A stretch of 64,000 nt of DNA from Rhodoferax sp. (GCA_019449595.1 JAGRPL010000006.1:1-64000), one strand, 5' to 3'. Shown: positions 41,830-50,676, counted from the stretch's first letter. Numbers and translations are program-made. Notes: generated by a model not told the origin, from the sequence alone.

Positions 41830-43416
41830 ATGGACAAGAGCCGATCAGGCCTGACGCTGAAGCCGTTTTATTCGGCCGATGACCGGGCGAACGGGAACCA
41901 AGAGGTTCCCGGTACCTATCCTTTCACCCGTGGACGACTGCGCCCGCCGTCAGCGGACGCGGGCTGGATTCACCGGGAACTGTCCGGGGAGGGTGATGCC
42001 CACCGCTCCAACGAGCAACTGCAATACCTGCTGGGTATCGGGCAAACCGGGGTGGACGTCATCGGCGACAGCCCGACCCAGTCCATGGTCGATCCAGACC
42101 ACCCCCTGGTTCGCCATTCCGTCGGCACACAGGGTGTGTCGCTGTGCTGCAAGCAAGACTACCTCGACCTGTTCCGCAACATTCCGCTGGACCGGATATC
42201 CATTTCTAGCTCGGTCCCGTCGATCTTCGCGCTGACCGGGTTGTTGGGTGCAGTCGAGTCGTTCGGAATTGCGCGTGACAAGGTGCGCGGCTCGGTGCTG
42301 CAGCCGCCGCTGTATTGCTCGGATGCAGCCTACTCCTGCGGCATGCCGGTCGATCTCCTGAGCCGCCTCTCGGTCGACACGATGGAGTACAGCGCACGCG
42401 AGCTGCCACGCTTTCATGCGTACGTCGAGGATACGTACTTCTTCAGCGAGTGCGGACTGAACGCAATCGAGGAAATGGCCCTGGGCTTCGTGCAGATTCG
42501 GCATCTGGTGCGTGCAGTACGCAAGCGGGGGGTGGCCGTGGATAGTTTTGCGCCGCGCATCGCCATCCTAGTGAACTGTTCGATGGACTTCTTCGAGGAG
42601 ATCGCCAAGATTCGCGCCACCCGCCGCTACTACGCACGGATGATGAAAGAGGAGTTCGGCGCCCAGGATCCCCGGTCGTTGTCGGCGGTCATCACCAGCC
42701 ACACCTCGGGGCTGACGCTGTCGGCCCAGCAACCCATTAACAACGTGATCCGCGGCACCACACAGGGCCTCGCACTGGCACTGGCCGGTGTCCAGGCAAT
42801 GGAAATTTCCGCCTTCGACGAGGGGTTTCGCACTCCCAGCGCCGAGGCTCACCTGACGGCGATCCGGACGCAGCAGATCCTATCGTTGGAGACCGGAATC
42901 GGCAAGGTGGCCGATCCCTTGGGTGGGTCGTATTACGTGGAAGCTCTTACCGATGAAATTGAGGCCCGCATCGGCGCCATGGTTGCTGAGATCGAGGCCG
43001 AAGGTGATCCGGTCGAATTGGCCGAACGCGGCTATTTTCGCAAGATCTTCCACCGTGCCTCGGAGCAGCATGCGAGTTCATTGGCATCCGGGAAGCACAA
43101 GATCGTCGGTGTGAACTGCCACGAGATGAGTCGGGAGCAAGACACGATGTTGCGCGACATCGCAGAACGCAAGATTGAGCCGTTCCGTGCCCACATCGAA
43201 AAGATCCGGCGCTTTCGCGCGGAGCGTAACCAGGATCCGGTGCGCCGTGCGCTGCGCCACGTGCATGCGCAAGCACTGATTCGCGACGCGAATCTCGTCC
43301 CCGCAGTTCGTGCAGGACTGGACTCCGGGGCAACGATGGGTGAACTGGCGGGCGCAATGCGCCTGGCCTACGACACGCCGTATGACCCGCTTGGGGCCCT
43401 GCAACCCGATTTCTGA
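41830..43416 (+). CDS. B12-dependent acyl-CoA mutase large subunit, atypical
   Basis: A 528-residue protein with the TIM-barrel fold of methylmalonyl-CoA mutase (MCM): YPFTRG at about 30-35, SFAPRIAILVNCSMDFFEEI, SAVITSHTSGLTLSAQQPIN and VADPLGGSYYVEALTDEIEA. It lacks the cobalamin domain, which is on the next gene. A gapless alignment by eye to MCM puts Leu51 at the place of Tyr89, Ala167 at Arg207 (which binds the free carboxylate), Tyr203 at Tyr243 and Phe204 at His244. It should therefore not be MCM; isobutyryl- and 2-hydroxyisobutyryl-CoA mutases also differ at these sites but not in this combination, as far as I recall. AAGGAG precedes ATG. Confidence 0.88.
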   Translation: MDKSRSGLTLKPFYSADDRANGNQEVPGTYPFTRGRLRPPSADAGWIHRELSGEGDAHRSNEQLQYLLGIGQTGVDVIGDSPTQSMVDPDHPLVRHSVGTQGVSLCCKQDYLDLFRNIPLDRISISSSVPSIFALTGLLGAVESFGIARDKVRGSVLQPPLYCSDAAYSCGMPVDLLSRLSVDTMEYSARELPRFHAYVEDTYFFSECGLNAIEEMALGFVQIRHLVRAVRKRGVAVDSFAPRIAILVNCSMDFFEEIAKIRATRRYYARMMKEEFGAQDPRSLSAVITSHTSGLTLSAQQPINNVIRGTTQGLALALAGVQAMEISAFDEGFRTPSAEAHLTAIRTQQILSLETGIGKVADPLGGSYYVEALTDEIEARIGAMVAEIEAEGDPVELAERGYFRKIFHRASEQHASSLASGKHKIVGVNCHEMSREQDTMLRDIAERKIEPFRAHIEKIRRFRAERNQDPVRRALRHVHAQALIRDANLVPAVRAGLDSGATMGELAGAMRLAYDTPYDPLGALQPDF

Positions 43417-43432
43417 AACACACCAACATCCT

Positions 43433-43864
43433 ATGAACCATCGAATCAAAGTCATCGTCGGCCTTCTCGGCATTGATCAGCACGAAGTCGGCGCCATCGC
43501 GGTCAGCGGTCTGCTGCGCGATGCAGGCATGGAGGTCATTTACCTTGGGCGCTTCAACACACCGGACTCTTTGATCCGCGCGGCGGTACAGGAAGACGCT
43601 GACGTTATCGGAATCAGCTGCCACTCCTGGGAGTACCTCGAATACATCCCGGAGCTGATGGCGCTGCTGCGTGCAGATGCCGTCGATGTAGGCGTCGTCC
43701 TCGGCGGCTCCGTCATCACCGAGGACGATGCGCGCGCCATGCGCGAAGTGGGCGTCGCGGGGGTCTTTGGTGCCGGCGCAAAGCCCGAGAAGATGGTTTC
43801 AGACATCCGGGCCTTCGCTACAGCCAGACAAAGTCGCCTGCGCAGCGGGCTAATTTCTGAATAA
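43433..43864 (+). CDS. Acyl-CoA mutase small subunit, cobalamin-binding
   Basis: A 143-residue B12-binding subunit; start ATG 43433, 16 bases after the large-subunit stop. The His-on motif D-x-H-x-x-G is present as GIDQHEVGA, followed by IGISCHSWEYLEYIPELM (where canonical subunits read S-x-L) and VVLGGSVITEDDARAM ... VFGAGA, the GG loop for the nucleotide tail. It supplies adenosylcobalamin to the barrel subunit; two-gene organisation as in isobutyryl- and 2-hydroxyisobutyryl-CoA mutases. Confidence 0.9.
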   Translation: MNHRIKVIVGLLGIDQHEVGAIAVSGLLRDAGMEVIYLGRFNTPDSLIRAAVQEDADVIGISCHSWEYLEYIPELMALLRADAVDVGVVLGGSVITEDDARAMREVGVAGVFGAGAKPEKMVSDIRAFATARQSRLRSGLISE

Positions 43865-43921
43865 ATTTTTGCAACCGGGATCGGGTCAACGTGTCCGATT
43901 CCATAACCTTGGAGAGAGAAA

Positions 43922-44818
43922 ATGGAATACACAACTATCACCTACGAGAAAAAGAACGAGCGTGTCGCGGTCATCACGCTCAACCGCCCTGAAAAATACA
44001 ACACCATCCGTCCGCCGATGCCGGACGAAATCCAGGCAGCCGTCGGCCAGGCCAATCTGGACAAGGATGTCCGGGTGATTCTGCTGCAAGGAGCGGGTAA
44101 GTCGTTCTGCGGTGGCTTCGACTTCTCCGGCGGTCTGGAGCACTTTGAAGGCTACGGGTTGCCCATGGACCCGGATGAATACGACATCGGCAAGGACATG
44201 ATGATGTCGCTCAACCCCTGGACGGCGCCCACCCAGAAGTTCATGTCTATCTGGCGTAGTGCCAAGCCGGTGGTGGTGAAGGTCCATGGATGGTGCGTCG
44301 GTGGCGGCTCGGAGTATGCGCTGCTGGGCGACATCGTAATTGCGGCGGATGACGCGCGGTTTGGTACGCCGTACTCGCGTGTCTGGGGTTGCAACCTCAC
44401 CAATATGTGGATCTATCGCCTTGGACTGACGCGCGCCAAACATTTCGCGCTCACCGGTCGCTCGCTGTCGGGCAAGGAAGCTGTCGACGCCGGACTGATC
44501 AACTTCTCCTACCCGCAGGCCGAGCTCGAAGACAAGGTCTGGGAATATGTCAACCAGCTGGCGCAAATTCCAGCCACCCAACTTGCCGCCATGAAGTTCA
44601 TCACCAACCAGGTCTTTGACCGCCAAGGGGTTGAGCACTCTGCACTGTTGGGTCCGATCCTCGACGGCATCATGCGCAACACGAAGGAGTCCGACGATTT
44701 CGTTCGCACCGCAAAGGAGCAGGGTGTTGGTGCGGCAGTGGCGTTGCGTGACGGCCCGTTTGGCGACTACAGCCAGGGCCCGGCCGCCACAAAGCCCAAT
44801 ATTTACGGGAAAGCCTAA
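43922..44818 (+). CDS. Enoyl-CoA hydratase/isomerase (crotonase) family
   Basis: A 298-residue crotonase-fold protein, longer than usual (about 260) owing to an insertion around residues 75-100. Oxyanion segments SFCGGFDFSGG and WCVGGGSEYALLGDIVIAAD are present. The first catalytic Glu (GGSEY) is kept, but the second position reads GTPYSR instead of QPE. It may therefore hydrate, isomerise or retro-cleave an unusual acyl-CoA. GGAGAGAG precedes ATG. It lies between the mutase and ligase genes. Confidence 0.88.
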   Translation: MEYTTITYEKKNERVAVITLNRPEKYNTIRPPMPDEIQAAVGQANLDKDVRVILLQGAGKSFCGGFDFSGGLEHFEGYGLPMDPDEYDIGKDMMMSLNPWTAPTQKFMSIWRSAKPVVVKVHGWCVGGGSEYALLGDIVIAADDARFGTPYSRVWGCNLTNMWIYRLGLTRAKHFALTGRSLSGKEAVDAGLINFSYPQAELEDKVWEYVNQLAQIPATQLAAMKFITNQVFDRQGVEHSALLGPILDGIMRNTKESDDFVRTAKEQGVGAAVALRDGPFGDYSQGPAATKPNIYGKA

Positions 44819-44840
44819 CGGACCAGGGGTCCAACCCATG

Positions 44841-44883
44841 CCGTTGCCCGGGTGAGGGACTTGTCCCTTAGCCCGGGCAACGG
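44841..44883 (+). other. Strong intercistronic hairpin
   Basis: CCGTTGCCCGGGTGAGGGAC and GTCCCTTAGCCCGGGCAACG(G) form a GC-rich stem of about 20 bp with a 2-base loop. No T tract follows, so it is either a Rho-assisted stop or an mRNA stabiliser between the crotonase and ligase genes. Confidence 0.6.
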
Positions 44884-44972
44884 CAGATCACGTATCGCGC
44901 CTATAAGCCTGTGCGTTGAGCGTCGCAAACGCTGATCGCTGTAGCCATAAACCAATTGGAGGAGCAAATATC

Positions 44973-46553
44973 ATGAGCCTGAATCCCTTGCACGAAAATC
45001 TGTTGCACCGAGCCATTGTCGGTGACCTCATCACGCGATCGGCCGAGCGATTCGGCGACGACGTCGCACTGGTGTGCGGCGAGAAGAGGGTGTCGTTTCG
45101 CGAGTTGAATGACCGGGCCTGCCAGGCCGCCAACGCTTTTCTGGCCATGGGTATCGGCCGCGGCGATCGCGTCATCTTCATGACGCACAACTGCCTTGAA
45201 TACATTTATTGCCGCTACGGCCTGTCCAAGATCGGAGCCATTCTGGTGCCCATCAACTTCATGCTCAAGGGCGACGAGATTGCCTACATCGTCGGGGACT
45301 GCCAGCCCAAGGCCATATTTGTTGAAGATGCACTAGTTGACGTCGTTCGCTCGGCAGGGGATGTGCTGCAGACGGTCGGACACTTCGGGTGGTTCAACCT
45401 CAGTGGCCAGGCAATCTGCCCGCAAGGTTGGCAGGACGCTGCGTCCATGTTCGGCGACACAGGCTCTTGCGAGGAGCCGCAGGTCATCGTCGAATCCGAC
45501 GATGTTGCCACCATCATGTACACCACCGGCACCGAGAGTTTCCCCAAGGGGGTCATGAGCACCAACCTCAACTATTTCATGAGTTTGCTGCACTTTGCCT
45601 GTGATTGCGACTTCCGCCGGGATGACGTTCTGATTGTCGACATTCCGCTGTTCCACATCGCCGGCTCGGTCATCCTGACGGCGGCATTGACCATCGGCAG
45701 TCGCGCCCTGGTCGAATACGCACCGGACCCAATGAACATTCTGCGCAAGACCGAAAAGGAGCGTGTCACTTACTGGGTCTACCCGGCCACGCTGTACCTC
45801 GCCCTGCCGTCCATTCCCGGCTTTGAACGCTTCGACCTGTCGTCGCTGAAGAAGTGTGTGTCGTTCGGCTCGGTCATGCCCAAGGCGGCGCTGGATAAGT
45901 GGCAGGCCATCAAGCCCGATCTGCAATGGCGCGACTACTGGGGTCAGACCGAAAGCACACCGGTTGGAACAACATCACGCCCCGAAGATATCGCCACGAC
46001 GATGGGCTCCATTGGCATCGCGGACACGGGGGTCAGCGTCAAGGTTTTCGACGCCGAAGACCGCGAAGTGCCAGCGGGTGAAGTGGGTGAACTGGTCATC
46101 CGCGGCCCGGTGGTCATGAAGGGTTACTGGAACAAGCCCGAGCAGACCGACCGCACGCTCGCCAACGGCTGGCTGCACACGGGCGATCTAGGCTCCCGGG
46201 ACGAACGCGGAGTCTTCCATTTTGTCGATCGCAAGAAGGACATGATCAAGACCGGGGGTGAAAATGTAGCCTCCCAGGAAGTGGAGAGCGCTCTGGTGCG
46301 CCACCCCAAAGTCGCCCTGGCTGCGGTCATCGCCATGCCGCATCCGCATTGGGTGGAAGCCGTCACCGCAGTCGTGGTGCTCAAACCCGGTCAGGTTTCG
46401 GATGAAGCGGAGATCGTAGCGTTTTGTAAGGAACACTTGGCCGGCTACAAGGTGCCCAAGAACGTGATTTTTGTGCCTCAGTTGCCAATGACGCCCAATG
46501 GCAAGATCCTCAAGCGTAAGCTGCGGGAAGGTTTGCTGGCGGCCGCGCAATAG
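44973..46553 (+). CDS. AMP-dependent acyl-CoA ligase
   Basis: A 526-residue ANL ligase; start ATG 44973 with TTGGAGGAG upstream. The P-loop is MYTTGTESFPKGVM (about 190-203; TTGTESFPKG is a variant of TSGTTGxPKG), with YWGQTESTP (A5), GWLHTGDLG (A7), DRKKDMIKTGGENV (A8) and the catalytic Lys in PNGKILKRKL (A10). It activates the pathway's acid substrate to CoA, comparable in role to the ligase of the 2-hydroxyisobutyrate mutase operon. Substrate not predictable from sequence alone. Confidence 0.9.
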   Translation: MSLNPLHENLLHRAIVGDLITRSAERFGDDVALVCGEKRVSFRELNDRACQAANAFLAMGIGRGDRVIFMTHNCLEYIYCRYGLSKIGAILVPINFMLKGDEIAYIVGDCQPKAIFVEDALVDVVRSAGDVLQTVGHFGWFNLSGQAICPQGWQDAASMFGDTGSCEEPQVIVESDDVATIMYTTGTESFPKGVMSTNLNYFMSLLHFACDCDFRRDDVLIVDIPLFHIAGSVILTAALTIGSRALVEYAPDPMNILRKTEKERVTYWVYPATLYLALPSIPGFERFDLSSLKKCVSFGSVMPKAALDKWQAIKPDLQWRDYWGQTESTPVGTTSRPEDIATTMGSIGIADTGVSVKVFDAEDREVPAGEVGELVIRGPVVMKGYWNKPEQTDRTLANGWLHTGDLGSRDERGVFHFVDRKKDMIKTGGENVASQEVESALVRHPKVALAAVIAMPHPHWVEAVTAVVVLKPGQVSDEAEIVAFCKEHLAGYKVPKNVIFVPQLPMTPNGKILKRKLREGLLAAAQ

Positions 46554-46565
46554 AGGGGCGGTTTC

Positions 46566-47522
46566 ATGGAAAAGGAATGGGAGCGCTTGGTCAGCGCGGT
46601 ACTACGCCACGATGTTCGTGCGCTTTCCCGTCTCGCCTCCTGTGTCGAAGACCGTGTGCCCGGTTGGCGTGAGGCGATGCAAGCCTTGCTGCCGCACACC
46701 GGCGGGGCACGCGTGATCGGCATCACGGGCCCGCCGGGCTCGGGCAAGAGCACGCTGACGGGCCGACTGGCTGCATGCCTAGCCGACCAGGGGTGGGACG
46801 TTGCGGTGATCGCGGTCGATCCGTCGAGCCTGCACTCCGGCGGCGCACTGCTTGGTGACCGCCTGCGCATGGCCGAACGGAACAGCGGTGACGTCTATAT
46901 GCGCTCACTCGCCTCCCGCGGCGCGGGAGGCGGCCTAAGCCAGGCGACCCGGGACCTGGTGCGCATTCTGGATGCCTTCGGCAAAACGCTCATCCTCGTG
47001 GAAACCGTTGGCGCCGGGCAGGACGATATGGACATCGCCCATGTCGCAGATATGGTCGCCGTGTTGTGCGTCCCGGGGCTTGGCGACCATGTGCAGGCGA
47101 TGAAGTCGGGGATCATGGAAATTGGGGACATCTTCGTCGTTAACAAGGCTGATATGGCCGGTGCGGACCAGGTGGTGGCGGACATCGAGAAGGCGCTTGG
47201 CCTGCGGCATGGCGGTATCGAGCCGCGCCCACTTGTGTTGCGCACCGCTGCAGAACGCAGTCAGGGCATTGAGGCCCTGGCCGGCGCGCTGACCCAGCGC
47301 CTGGTCCTGCGCGAGTCCGATCGGGCCGCGCGCCATTTACACCATCTGGAGATGGAGACCATGGAACTGGCTACGCAACGTCTTCGGCAGGTTTTGCGAG
47401 AACACCTGGCAGACATCAATGGCCGGGAACGGTACGCCCAGGACGGGGGCACGCAGCTGGATCCGTACGCGCTTAGCGATGCGCTGTTCCGCGCTGAATT
47501 GAAGGGGCCGCCAGTTCCCTGA
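46566..47522 (+). CDS. meaB: MeaB/ArgK-type G-protein chaperone of the B12 mutase
   Basis: A 318-residue P-loop GTPase of the MeaB/MMAA family that gates cofactor loading and protects adenosylcobalamin mutases from inactivation. Walker A GPPGSGKST (about 55-63), VIAVDPSSLHSGGALLGDR, Walker B VETVGAGQDDMDIAHVAD and NKAD are intact, and the C-terminal dimerisation arm is present. It lies 12 bases after the ligase. Its presence in the operon is strong support that the mutase is a working adenosylcobalamin enzyme. Confidence 0.93.
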   Translation: MEKEWERLVSAVLRHDVRALSRLASCVEDRVPGWREAMQALLPHTGGARVIGITGPPGSGKSTLTGRLAACLADQGWDVAVIAVDPSSLHSGGALLGDRLRMAERNSGDVYMRSLASRGAGGGLSQATRDLVRILDAFGKTLILVETVGAGQDDMDIAHVADMVAVLCVPGLGDHVQAMKSGIMEIGDIFVVNKADMAGADQVVADIEKALGLRHGGIEPRPLVLRTAAERSQGIEALAGALTQRLVLRESDRAARHLHHLEMETMELATQRLRQVLREHLADINGRERYAQDGGTQLDPYALSDALFRAELKGPPVP

Positions 47523-47623
47523 ATTTCTACGATGAATCCATGCCACGCTGCCTTCGGATTTTGTCGCGAAGCGACGTCCGGGGAGGGCGGCTCTTAATTC
47601 CAAAACTGCACTAACGATCGATA

Positions 47624-48109
47624 ATGTCCATCCTGTCCAATCCTTCCGAGTTCCAGTCCGCCCTGCGGCAGCTCATTGAAGACCGCATTCCCTTCTGCAG
47701 CTTGCTCGGTTTCAAGCTGAAATCGCTCGACCCACAGCGCCCGGAGATGGTGTTCGCGATGCGCGAAGAGATGATCGGCAATTTTTCGCATGGCATGCTG
47801 CATGGCGGCGTCATCTCTTCCGCGCTCGACACCGTCGCTGGCCTTGCCGTAATGCTGAAGATGGGGCACGAGAAGCCGCAAGCGACGGCTATGGCGCATT
47901 CGCTGGAATTTGCACGTATATCGACCCTCGATCTCAGGGTTGATTACCTCCAACCTGGGCGCGGCAAGTCGTTCATCGCCAGCGCCGTGGTCATCAGGCT
48001 CGGCACACGCGTTGCGAACGTTCAAATGATGCTGCACAACGATGGAGGCTCGTGCATCGCTACCGGTGCTGCCGCGTTCATGCTTCATGCAATCAGGTCA
48101 GATGCATGA
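47624..48109 (+). CDS. PaaI-type hotdog thioesterase
   Basis: A 161-residue hotdog-fold protein with the PaaI/YiiD-type motif NFSHGMLHGGVISSALDTVA (about 53-72; Asp is the catalytic acid) and the strand LRVDYLQPGRGKSFIASA. It hydrolyses acyl-CoA, probably to recover CoA from dead-end intermediates of the pathway. It follows meaB after a 101-base gap containing a small GTCGC/GCGAC hairpin, and may be part of the same transcript. Confidence 0.87.
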   Translation: MSILSNPSEFQSALRQLIEDRIPFCSLLGFKLKSLDPQRPEMVFAMREEMIGNFSHGMLHGGVISSALDTVAGLAVMLKMGHEKPQATAMAHSLEFARISTLDLRVDYLQPGRGKSFIASAVVIRLGTRVANVQMMLHNDGGSCIATGAAAFMLHAIRSDA

Positions 48110-48335
48110 TGGGCAACCTCGGGCGCCAGACCCGTGACCTGGGTCGGGTACCGCGCGGCCTGCATGCATAATCACGGCGAAGGATGAGTCTCGCTCGATG
48201 CAAGGCACGCCGCGATGTACCCCGAAGACAATAGCTGCGCCCCTGAACGCACCATGCATGCGCTGTTCGCACAGAGCCATCTGAACGCGGTGCGGCCAAA
48301 TCCAATTGGTGCAGACAACTTACGGGGGAGTACCC

Positions 48336-48983
48336 ATGACACAAACCGAATCTACCAAACGGCGGCCAGGCCGCCGATCCGTCGCCGAGAGCCTAGATAC
48401 ACGCGAGCGCCTGTTGGCAATCGCCGTGCGCTTGTTCGCCCAGCACGGCTACGCCGGCACCTCCATTCGGGATCTCGGCGCAGCGCTTGGCGTGTCCAGC
48501 TCATCCGTGCTTCATCACGGCGGCACCAAACGTAAACTCTATGCCTTAGTACTGAGCCGAATATCCGATAGCCTGTCCGGTGTTGCCGGCGACATCAAGT
48601 CGCACGATGGTGCGGACATGATGTGCGAATTTGCTGAGCGGCTGATGGCCTGGTCGGATAGAAACCCCGAATTCCTCCAAATCGTGCAGCGTGAAATGAT
48701 GGAGGTACCTAGCCGTCTTGGTGAAGCACACCAATGGCCGCTGGCGGGCTTTGTTCAGGAAGCACTGGAGTTGTCAAAGAGGGCGACCGCTTCGCTATCC
48801 GAGGACAAGGTTGATGCAGAAATGACCCTAATGCTCATCATCGGAGCGGTGACCAATTTCCACGTCTCGCTTCCAACCTTCATGAGGCTGCGCGGTGTAA
48901 CCGACGCCGTCGACATGAAGCGGCGTTTCATCGAAACACTCGACAACCTTATCCGGGCGACGCTTGGACTTCACTCGCATTAA
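48336..48983 (+). CDS. TetR/AcrR regulator of the mutase cluster
   Basis: A 215-residue regulator; start ATG 48336 with GGGGGAG upstream. N-terminal HTH RERLLAIAVRLFAQHGYAGT, SIRDLGAALGVSSSSVLHHG, followed by a helical ligand domain. The usual Y(Y)HF of the recognition helix reads LHHGG. As the last gene of the cluster it probably represses the operon, with an acyl-CoA as inducer (inference); operator candidates lie at 40839 and 41763. Confidence 0.88.
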   Translation: MTQTESTKRRPGRRSVAESLDTRERLLAIAVRLFAQHGYAGTSIRDLGAALGVSSSSVLHHGGTKRKLYALVLSRISDSLSGVAGDIKSHDGADMMCEFAERLMAWSDRNPEFLQIVQREMMEVPSRLGEAHQWPLAGFVQEALELSKRATASLSEDKVDAEMTLMLIIGAVTNFHVSLPTFMRLRGVTDAVDMKRRFIETLDNLIRATLGLHSH

Positions 48984-48989
48984 TAGGGG

Positions 48990-49097
48990 TGTTTACGACT
49001 TTAATTCGAGGTGTTGTTAATTTGATACGCCGCAAACCCGCATGAATGCTAGAGCCCTGTTTACGACTTTAATTGCGCGGAATAACGCTTATTCCGC
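48990..49097. repeat. Direct repeats and hairpin at a cluster boundary
   Basis: TGTTTACGACTTTAATT occurs at 48990-49006 and 49058-49074. The second copy is followed by the perfect hairpin GCGGAATAA-CGC-TTATTCCGC (49077-49097). It lies between the TetR gene and the arsenic region and may mark an insertion junction or a bidirectional terminator. Confidence 0.5.
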
Positions 49098-49228
49098 ACA
49101 GTCAACGTTGTCAACCCGCATGGGGTATGGCTGCTAGTCGGCCTTATCAGTTCTCACACACGTCAACCAGCAGGGCACTTTCATTGACCAGCCGACGGGC
49201 GGTGGTAGGACACACTTTCTTTCGGTAT

Positions 49229-49462
49229 TCACGCAGCGAGCCATTGCTCGATCTTGTCGCGGCTGGGCACGCCACCGGCGTGCACCACCTTGCCATTGAT
49301 CACGACGCCCGGCGTACTCATGACGCCGTAGCCCATGATGTCGCGCAGTTCTTCCACTTTCTCCAGTGTGACGGTGACGCCCTTGTCTTTGGCGACTTGG
49401 CCAATCAGTGCGATGGTGTTCTTGCAGTTGGCACAGCCTGTGCCGAGTACCTTGATGTCCAT
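49229..49462 (-). CDS. Small thioredoxin-like protein
   Basis: A 77-residue redox-active disulfide protein of the thioredoxin_3 family, with C-x2-C in GTGCANCKN (residues 7-15) and the cis-Pro loop in VMSTPGVVINGKVVHAG. Proteins of this kind are typically encoded next to permeases like the one upstream and may reduce a metalloid or a transporter disulfide. It lies 44 bases downstream of the permease gene on the same strand. ATG 49462 is preceded by GGACTTACC (weak site). Confidence 0.9.
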   Translation of the reverse strand: MDIKVLGTGCANCKNTIALIGQVAKDKGVTVTLEKVEELRDIMGYGVMSTPGVVINGKVVHAGGVPSRDKIEQWLAA

Positions 49463-49506
49463 GGTAAGTCCTTCGGGTTGGGGGTAAGAGGCGGTAAAGA
49501 AAGGGG

Positions 49507-50553
49507 TTAGAGAACGGCGTTGAACACAAAGCCGACCAGCAAAATGCCGCTGGCCACCACTGCCACAAAAGTGGCAATCAGGCGCACCTTGAGCACCTTG
49601 CGCAGGATGATCATCTCGGGCAACGAGAGCGCAATCACACTCATCATGAAAGCCAGCACCGTGCCCAGCGCAGCGCCTTTGGCCAGCAGTGCCTGCACGA
49701 TGGGGATGACGCCTGCCGCATTGGTGTACATGGGCACGCCCATCAGCACCGCCAGGGGCACCGACCACCAGGCATCTTTGCCCATGAAGCTGGCCATAAA
49801 GTCTTCAGGCACATAGCCATGGATGAGCGCGCCCAGCGCAATGCCGCCCAAGATGTAGGGCCAGACCTTGCCCACAATCTCGCGCACGGCGGCAAAGCCG
49901 CCCGCGATGCGGTCTGCCAGGGTGGCACCAGCATCCTCAAACTGCGCGGAGCTTTTGGGCATATCCCGCACCCAGTCTTCCAGATAGGCTTCCATCTTCA
50001 GGCGGCCAATGATCCAGCCCGCAACAATGGCCACGCTCAAGCCCAGGCCTAGATAGAGCAGGGCGACCTTCCAGCCAAACATGCCAAACAGCAAGGTCAG
50101 CGCCACCTCGTTCACCATGGGCGCAGAAATCAGGAAGGAGAACGTCACCCCCAGCGGGACCCCGGCCTGCACAAAGCCGATGAACAGCGGCACCGCCGAG
50201 CACGAGCAAAACGGGGTGACGATGCCCAATGTCGCCGCCATCACATTGGCCACGCCTTCAGTGCGCCCGGCCAGCAGCGCCCGCGTGCGCTCGGGCGTGA
50301 AGTAGCTGTTGACCATGCCCATGACAAACACCACGCCGGTGAGCAGCATCAACACCTTGGGTGTGTCGTAGAAGAAAAACTGCAAAGCGCCACCCAAGTG
50401 GCTGGCGCGGTCCACCGGCAGGGCGGCGACCAGGGCCTCGGCGGCGGGGTTGAGTGTCTGGTACAGGCCCAGCCAGACACTAGTGGCCAAGATCAGGAAG
50501 GCGACCGACTGGCGCAGGGGCCAGGACTTTTGCGAGGCGGTGAGGGTGTTCAT
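49507..50553 (-). CDS. Permease (ArsP/DUF318-like)
   Basis: A 348-residue inner-membrane protein with about eight to ten hydrophobic segments and the signature PFCSCSAVPLFIGF (about 108-121), which is typical of the DUF318/ArsP permeases; ArsP members export trivalent organoarsenicals. A second half-motif PMYTNAAGVIPI is present. The start ATG 50553 is preferred over an upstream in-frame ATG at 50589. It is located 123 bases after the sigma-factor gene, so it may be transcribed from the arsenic operon or its own promoter. Confidence 0.85.
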   Translation of the reverse strand: MNTLTASQKSWPLRQSVAFLILATSVWLGLYQTLNPAAEALVAALPVDRASHLGGALQFFFYDTPKVLMLLTGVVFVMGMVNSYFTPERTRALLAGRTEGVANVMAATLGIVTPFCSCSAVPLFIGFVQAGVPLGVTFSFLISAPMVNEVALTLLFGMFGWKVALLYLGLGLSVAIVAGWIIGRLKMEAYLEDWVRDMPKSSAQFEDAGATLADRIAGGFAAVREIVGKVWPYILGGIALGALIHGYVPEDFMASFMGKDAWWSVPLAVLMGVPMYTNAAGVIPIVQALLAKGAALGTVLAFMMSVIALSLPEMIILRKVLKVRLIATFVAVVASGILLVGFVFNAVL

Positions 50554-50676
50554 ACCGGTGAAGACGCGCCAGCCACTCAAAAGATGCACAAAAATCTGGA
50601 TGAGATAAAAATTTAGTGCTGAAAGTGCCGTTTGCCCTTGTTTTGTATGCGTCAGTTGCTATTAAAAATATAGCTA

